Assembly: GCA_017856385.1 (NCBI GenBank) | Contig: JAFMFD010000011.1 | Coordinates: 1-46,774, forward strand | Length of the DNA stretch: 46,774 nucleotides | From: Actinomycetota bacterium | Lineage (GTDB): Bacteria; Actinomycetota; Actinomycetes; S36-B12 | Reading direction: 5' to 3' | The notes under the pieces: model-generated | What the model saw: the letters and a program-made list of their open reading frames with translations, nothing else | Database searches by the model: none | Told to the model about the DNA's origin: nothing | Position numbers and translations under genes: made by a program | Shown here: positions 42,747 through 46,774 of the stretch, piece after piece | Position numbering within the stretch: the first letter of the stretch is position 1 | Layout: every line of letters starts with the position of its first letter

Positions 42747-45266
42747 ATGAGCGCACTGCCCACGTCAGCGCGATGCGTCGTCATCGGTGCCGGCATCGTC
42801 GGCAACAGTCTGGTCTACCACCTGGCCAGGCTCGGGTGGCGCGACATCGTGCAGGTGGACAAGGGCCCGCTGCCGAATCCGGGCGGCTCCACCGGCCATG
42901 CGTCCAACTTCATCTTCTGGGTCGACCACAGCAAGGAGATGACCGAGCTGACCGCCGAGTCGGTCCGCCAGTACAAGGAGATGGACGTCTTCACCGAGTG
43001 CGGCGGCATCGAGATCGCCCGCACCCCCGAACGCGTGCAGGAGCTGCAGCGCCGGATGTCCTCGGCCAAGGCCTTCGGCATCGACAACTGCGAGATCATC
43101 ACGCCGGAGCGCGTCAAGGAGCTCGTGCCCTTCGTCGACGAGTCGATCGTGCTCGCCGGCTTCCACACTCCGAGCGTCGGCGTCGTCGACTCGCTGCGCG
43201 CCGGGACGATCATGCGCGAGCGCGCCACGGAGATGGGTGCCCTGCAGTCGTTCGCGAACACCGAGGTGCTCGACCTCGTCGTCGAGGACGGCCGCATCAG
43301 GGCGGTCGTCACCGACAAGGGCACGATCGAGGCCGAGACCGTCGTCATTGCCTGCGGCTGCTGGAGCCCCAAGCTCGCCAAGATGGCCGGAGCCGAGATC
43401 CCGCTGACTCCCGCCGTCCACCAGATGAAGGACATCGGCCCCGTCCCGTTCTTCGCAGACTCCAAGGGCGACATCGAGTGGCCGATCATCCGCGACATGG
43501 ACGTGTTCATGTACGAGCGGCAGCACGGATCCGGCCTGGAGATCGGCTCCTACGCCCACCGGCCGATCCTGCACACCGTGGATGAGATCCCGTCGATCGC
43601 CGAGGCCGCGCTGTCCCCCACCGAGATGCCGTTCACCCAGGCGGACTTCGACCTGCAGGACGAGCACGCCCTCGAGATCATGCCCGACATCGTGGGCGAC
43701 GAGTCCGTCGGCGAGAAGTACGCCATCAACGGCCTGCTGTCCTACACCCCGGACGGGATGCCGATCCTCGGCGAGACCCCCGAGGTCAAGGGCCTGTGGT
43801 CCTGCGCCGCAGTGTGGATCAAGGAGGGTCCGGGCACGGGCAAGAGCGTCGCCGAGTGGATGGTGCACGGGGAGTCCGAGATCGACCTCCACGCCTCCGA
43901 CATCGCGCGCTTCCACGAGCACCACAAGAGCCGAGAGCACATCGTGGCGCGGGTCGCGGAGTCGTTCAACAAGACCTACGGCATCGTCCACCCGGCCGAG
44001 CAGTACGCCTCGAACCGCAACGTCCGACTGTCTCCCTACTACTCCCGCGAGCAGGAGCTCGGGGCGGTGTTCTACGAGACCGTGGGCTGGGAGCGGCCGT
44101 TCTGGTACGAGTCGAACGCCCCGCTCGTGGAGCACTACGGCGACGCCGTGATGCCGCGCACGGCGGAGTGGGAGTCACGCTGGTGGTCGCCCATCATCAA
44201 TGCCGAGCACCTGCGCATGCGCGAGACCGCCGGCATCGTGGACCTCACGGCGTTCACCCTCTTCGACATCACCGGGCCGGGAGCCCTCGGTGTCGTCCAG
44301 CAGGCCGCCGTGCGCCAGATGGACGTCGCCGTGGGCAAGGTCGTCTACACGCCGGTTCTCTCGCCCAGCGGCGGCTTCAAGTCCGACCTCACCATCATGC
44401 GCCTCGGGCACGACCACTTCCGCGTGGTGACCGGCGGCGCCCACGGCATGGCCGACAGGAAGTGGTTCGCCGACCTGCTCCCCGCGGACGGCAGCGCCCA
44501 GATCGCCGACCTGACCTGCGCCTACACGACCCTCGGACTCTGGGGACCCAAGGCCCGCACGATCCTGCAGGAGCTCACCAGCGACGACCTCTCGCATGAG
44601 GGCTTCCCGTTCGGCACCTGCCGGGTGATCGAGATCGGCCCACTGCGCGTGCTGGCCTCGCGCATCTCCTACGTCGGCGACCTCGGGTGGGAGCTGTACC
44701 TGCCGATGGAGCAGGGCGCGCGCCTCTGGGACCTGATCTGGACGGCCGGCCAGGCCCACGGGCTGATCCCCGTCGGCATCGGCGTCTACGGCACCACGGG
44801 CCGGCTGGAGAAGGGCTACCGCGCCTACGGCAACGAGCTGGAGACGGAGTACACCCTCGTCGAGGCCGGCATGCAGATGGCGAAGGTGAAGCCGCAGGAC
44901 TTCATCGGCAAGCAGGCGCACCTCCAGCACCGCGAGGAGGATCCGGCCGCACTCCTGTGCACCCTGCGCGTCGACGACCACACGTCCTCGACCGGCGAGA
45001 AGCGGTACATGCTCGGGCGGGAGCCGATCCTCACGCTCGACGGTGAGCCGATCACCGACAAGCGTGGACGCCGGTCGTACTGCACGAGCGCCGGCTCCGC
45101 GCCGTCGCTCGGTGCCCATCTGCTGATGTCGTACCTGCCACCGGAGCACGCGGTCGAGGGCACACAGCTGCTCGTCGAGTACCTCGGCGAGACCTACCCG
45201 GTCACAGTGGCCCGCGTCGGCACCACTCCCCTGTTCGATCCTGCGAACGATCGGATCCTGGCCTGA
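42747..45266 (+). CDS. Dimethylglycine/sarcosine dehydrogenase-like FAD enzyme with GcvT domain
   Basis: An 839-residue two-domain enzyme. Residues 1-~390 are a DAO-type FAD domain ('CVVIGAGIVGNSLVYHLARLG', and 'PGGSTGHASNFIFW', whose His aligns with the covalent-FAD His of dimethylglycine dehydrogenase). A FAO_M-type middle ('ANGLLSYTPDGMPILGE'-like region) follows. The C-terminal ~400 residues are GcvT folate-binding ('AGIVDLTAFTLFDITGPGAL', 'SYVGDLGWELYLPMEQGARLWDLIW', 'LEKGYRAYGNELETEYTLVEAGM'). It would oxidatively demethylate dimethylglycine (and perhaps sarcosine), trap formaldehyde on THF as methylene-THF, and give electrons to the ETF encoded next. It has GGGAG upstream of its ATG. 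Confidence 0.9.
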   Translation: MSALPTSARCVVIGAGIVGNSLVYHLARLGWRDIVQVDKGPLPNPGGSTGHASNFIFWVDHSKEMTELTAESVRQYKEMDVFTECGGIEIARTPERVQELQRRMSSAKAFGIDNCEIITPERVKELVPFVDESIVLAGFHTPSVGVVDSLRAGTIMRERATEMGALQSFANTEVLDLVVEDGRIRAVVTDKGTIEAETVVIACGCWSPKLAKMAGAEIPLTPAVHQMKDIGPVPFFADSKGDIEWPIIRDMDVFMYERQHGSGLEIGSYAHRPILHTVDEIPSIAEAALSPTEMPFTQADFDLQDEHALEIMPDIVGDESVGEKYAINGLLSYTPDGMPILGETPEVKGLWSCAAVWIKEGPGTGKSVAEWMVHGESEIDLHASDIARFHEHHKSREHIVARVAESFNKTYGIVHPAEQYASNRNVRLSPYYSREQELGAVFYETVGWERPFWYESNAPLVEHYGDAVMPRTAEWESRWWSPIINAEHLRMRETAGIVDLTAFTLFDITGPGALGVVQQAAVRQMDVAVGKVVYTPVLSPSGGFKSDLTIMRLGHDHFRVVTGGAHGMADRKWFADLLPADGSAQIADLTCAYTTLGLWGPKARTILQELTSDDLSHEGFPFGTCRVIEIGPLRVLASRISYVGDLGWELYLPMEQGARLWDLIWTAGQAHGLIPVGIGVYGTTGRLEKGYRAYGNELETEYTLVEAGMQMAKVKPQDFIGKQAHLQHREEDPAALLCTLRVDDHTSSTGEKRYMLGREPILTLDGEPITDKRGRRSYCTSAGSAPSLGAHLLMSYLPPEHAVEGTQLLVEYLGETYPVTVARVGTTPLFDPANDRILA

Positions 45267-46021
45267 TGAACATCCTCGTCTGCATCAAGCGCATCGCGCT
45301 CGTGGGCAGCCAGATCGTGCTCACGGCCGACGGCACCGACGTCGACACCAGCAAGCTGGGATTCCAGCTCAGCCCGCACGAGGAGAACGCGGTCGAGGCC
45401 GCAGTGCGCCTCGTCGAGCAGCACGGCGGCGAGGTGGTCCTCATCACCGTGGGCGAGGCGGCCGCAGAGGAGCAGCTGCGCGAGCTGCTCGCCGTGGGTG
45501 CCGATCGCGGCATCATCGTCGAGGCCGGTGGTGAGCTCGATCCGCAGGCCGTCGCGTCGGCGATTGCGGAGGCCGCACGGGCGGACGGCACGGCGTGGGA
45601 CCTCGTCATCTGCGGCAACGAGTCCGGGGACAACACCAACTCCCAGGTGCCCATCCGGCTGGCTCACCAGCTCGGCCTGCCCGTCGTGACGAACGTCAAG
45701 GGCCTGGAGGTCGACGGCACGACGGCTCGGTGCGAGCGCGCGGTCGGCTCCGAGCGCGAGGTGTACACCGCGCCCCTGCCCGCCGTCATCGCCGTCCGGG
45801 ACGGCCTGAACCAGCCGCGCTACCCGTCCGTCCCCGGACGCATCAAGGCCCGCAAGAAGCCCGTCGTCACGGTGTCGGCGCAGATCGCCGGCCCGCGCCT
45901 GCAGGCCCAGCAGCTGCGCGTGCCGGCCGTCACCACCAAGGGGGTCACGGATCTCGGCACCGGGCCCGATGCAGCGGGCCGGCTTGTCGAGGTCTTCACC
46001 CAGATCGGAGTGCTGCCATGA
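45266..46021 (+). CDS. etfB: Electron transfer flavoprotein, beta subunit
   Basis: A 251-residue EtfB: 'MNILVCIKRIALVGSQIVLTADG', 'QLSPHEENAVEAAVRLVEQHGGEVVLITVG', 'DLVICGNESGDNTNSQVPIRLAHQLGLPVVTNVKGLEV', and 'PAVIAVRDGLNQPRYPSVPGRIKARKKPV', which holds the beta-subunit signature. It carries AMP and forms the complex with EtfA that takes electrons from the flavin dehydrogenase. The ATG overlaps the dehydrogenase stop (TGATG) and its own stop overlaps the etfA ATG, so this is a dedicated ETF. Confidence 0.95.
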   Translation: MNILVCIKRIALVGSQIVLTADGTDVDTSKLGFQLSPHEENAVEAAVRLVEQHGGEVVLITVGEAAAEEQLRELLAVGADRGIIVEAGGELDPQAVASAIAEAARADGTAWDLVICGNESGDNTNSQVPIRLAHQLGLPVVTNVKGLEVDGTTARCERAVGSEREVYTAPLPAVIAVRDGLNQPRYPSVPGRIKARKKPVVTVSAQIAGPRLQAQQLRVPAVTTKGVTDLGTGPDAAGRLVEVFTQIGVLP

Positions 46022-46774
46022 TCCTCGTCCACGTCGACCACGATCGCGGGACCATTGACCCGGTGAGCCTGCAGGCCCTCACCCTGGCGCGCTCGCTCGA
46101 TGCGGACGTGCAGGCGGTGGTCTGCGGCACAGGGGCAACGGCGACCGTCGCCGACCTCGCCGAGCACGGCGCATCCGTCGTGCACATCGGCGAGCATCCC
46201 TCGCTCGGGGACTTCACGCCCCAGGCCGCAGGGCGCATCGTCACCCAGGCGGCGGCTGCCCTCGCGCCCGCAGCCGTGCTCGCCGGAGGCACGCCGCGCG
46301 GCAACGAGGTCCTCGCCCACGCGGCCGCGATCATGGACCTGCCCCTGGCCACCGAGTGCGTGGCGATCTCCCTCGGCTCGCCCACCACCGTTACCCGCAC
46401 CCGCTGGGGCGGCAACCTCCTCGAGGACGCCGTCCTCGAGGGCTCACCCGCGCTGGCGACCGTCGTGGCACACGCCGTGCCCGCCACGACGGCCCCGGCC
46501 GCCGGGGAGGTGCGCACCTTCGCAGCCGACCTCGAGCCCGCCGACCTGGTGGTGTCACTCACCGATCGCATCGGCGCCGCGACCGGAGGCGTGGGACTCA
46601 CGGAGGCCCGCGTCGTCGTCTCGGGCGGCCGCGGCGCGGGTGGTCCGGAAGGCTTCGCGATCATCGACGAGCTCGCCGCACTGCTGCAGGGCTCCGTGGG
46701 CTGCTCCCGGGTCGTGACCTCAGCCGGCTGGCGCCCCCACAGCGAGCAGGTCGGCCAGACCGGCACCAAGGTCG
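46018..46774 (+). CDS. etfA: Electron transfer flavoprotein, alpha subunit (3' end outside window)
   Basis: The ATG at 46018 overlaps etfB by 4 bp. The frame stays open for 252 codons to the window end. N-terminal EtfA domain features are 'MILVHVDHDRGTIDPVSLQALTLARSL' and 'VLAGGTPRGNEVLAHAAAIMDLPLATECVAI'. The FAD domain begins with 'ARVVVSGGRGAGGPEGFAIIDELAALL' and 'GCSRVVTSAGWRPHSEQVGQTGT', the EtfA signature, at the edge. It holds the redox FAD and passes electrons to ETF-quinone oxidoreductase. Confidence 0.95.
   Translation, partial: MILVHVDHDRGTIDPVSLQALTLARSLDADVQAVVCGTGATATVADLAEHGASVVHIGEHPSLGDFTPQAAGRIVTQAAAALAPAAVLAGGTPRGNEVLAHAAAIMDLPLATECVAISLGSPTTVTRTRWGGNLLEDAVLEGSPALATVVAHAVPATTAPAAGEVRTFAADLEPADLVVSLTDRIGAATGGVGLTEARVVVSGGRGAGGPEGFAIIDELAALLQGSVGCSRVVTSAGWRPHSEQVGQTGTKV

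Noticed and set aside
42765-44135. A 456-codon minus-strand frame opposite the dimethylglycine dehydrogenase gene
   Set aside because: Shadow frame; no conserved motif, and the sense frame is a well-defined FAD/GcvT enzyme.

Overview
The window is very GC-rich (about 70 percent), densely coding DNA with strong G/C preference at third codon positions, frequent GTG starts and 1-4 base start/stop overlaps. The gene set points to a free-living actinobacterium: a DUF3159 membrane protein, a DUF5130 protein, a DsbA-like protein of the mycothiol-dependent nitroreductase type, a GlbO-type truncated haemoglobin, EttA, and an Nei-type glycosylase. At least eight genes have a TANNNT hexamer exactly six bases before the start codon, the layout of actinobacterial leaderless transcripts. 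No phage, plasmid, insertion sequence, rRNA or CRISPR is visible. No gap between genes exceeds 300 bases.

Positions 1-26.9 kb are mostly housekeeping: a secreted beta-propeller-like protein (5' end outside the window); a Tat-exported molybdopterin oxidoreductase with its cytochrome b partner; a class V aminotransferase with a methyltransferase; DUF3159; an Nei-like glycosylase; a DUF429 protein; the DsbA-like protein; aminopeptidase N; a DUF559 nuclease-like gene bracketed by two very long hairpins; DUF5130 and a small membrane protein; MalQ and an amidase; a prolyl oligopeptidase and GlbO; EttA, a thioesterase and an unknown protein; a second-type SSB; two MFS transporters around a broken VapBC module; a methyltransferase; an aquaporin with a ParB-like protein; and tRNA-Arg(TCT).

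Positions 27.0-46.8 kb hold the most striking content: an almost continuous divergent cluster that can be read as a complete choline/glycine betaine catabolic system. Leftward from about 35.9 kb run a non-pyrrolysine MttB-family (glycine betaine type) methyltransferase, a choline dehydrogenase-like GMC enzyme, betaine aldehyde dehydrogenase, and a ProU/OpuA-type ABC transporter (ATPase, a fused double permease and a binding lipoprotein). Rightward run an IclR regulator, a corrinoid protein, a MetV-like cysteine-rich protein, a MetF-like reductase, a methyl-THF:corrinoid methyltransferase, an ATP-dependent corrinoid reactivator (2Fe-2S plus ASKHA), DUF1638, a GntR regulator, a dimethylglycine/sarcosine dehydrogenase-like protein with a folate-binding domain, and EtfB and EtfA (EtfA cut by the window end).

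Proposed flow (inference): choline -> betaine aldehyde -> glycine betaine. One methyl group passes from betaine to Co(I)-corrinoid, then to THF, and methyl-THF is oxidised by the MetV/MetF pair. Dimethylglycine is then demethylated by the flavoenzyme, with THF as C1 acceptor and ETF as electron acceptor. This joins an acetogen-like corrinoid/folate methyl branch to an oxidative ETF-linked branch. Four GGAAC repeats spaced 18, 18 and 21 bases lie in the divergent promoter between the two arms and are candidate IclR operators.
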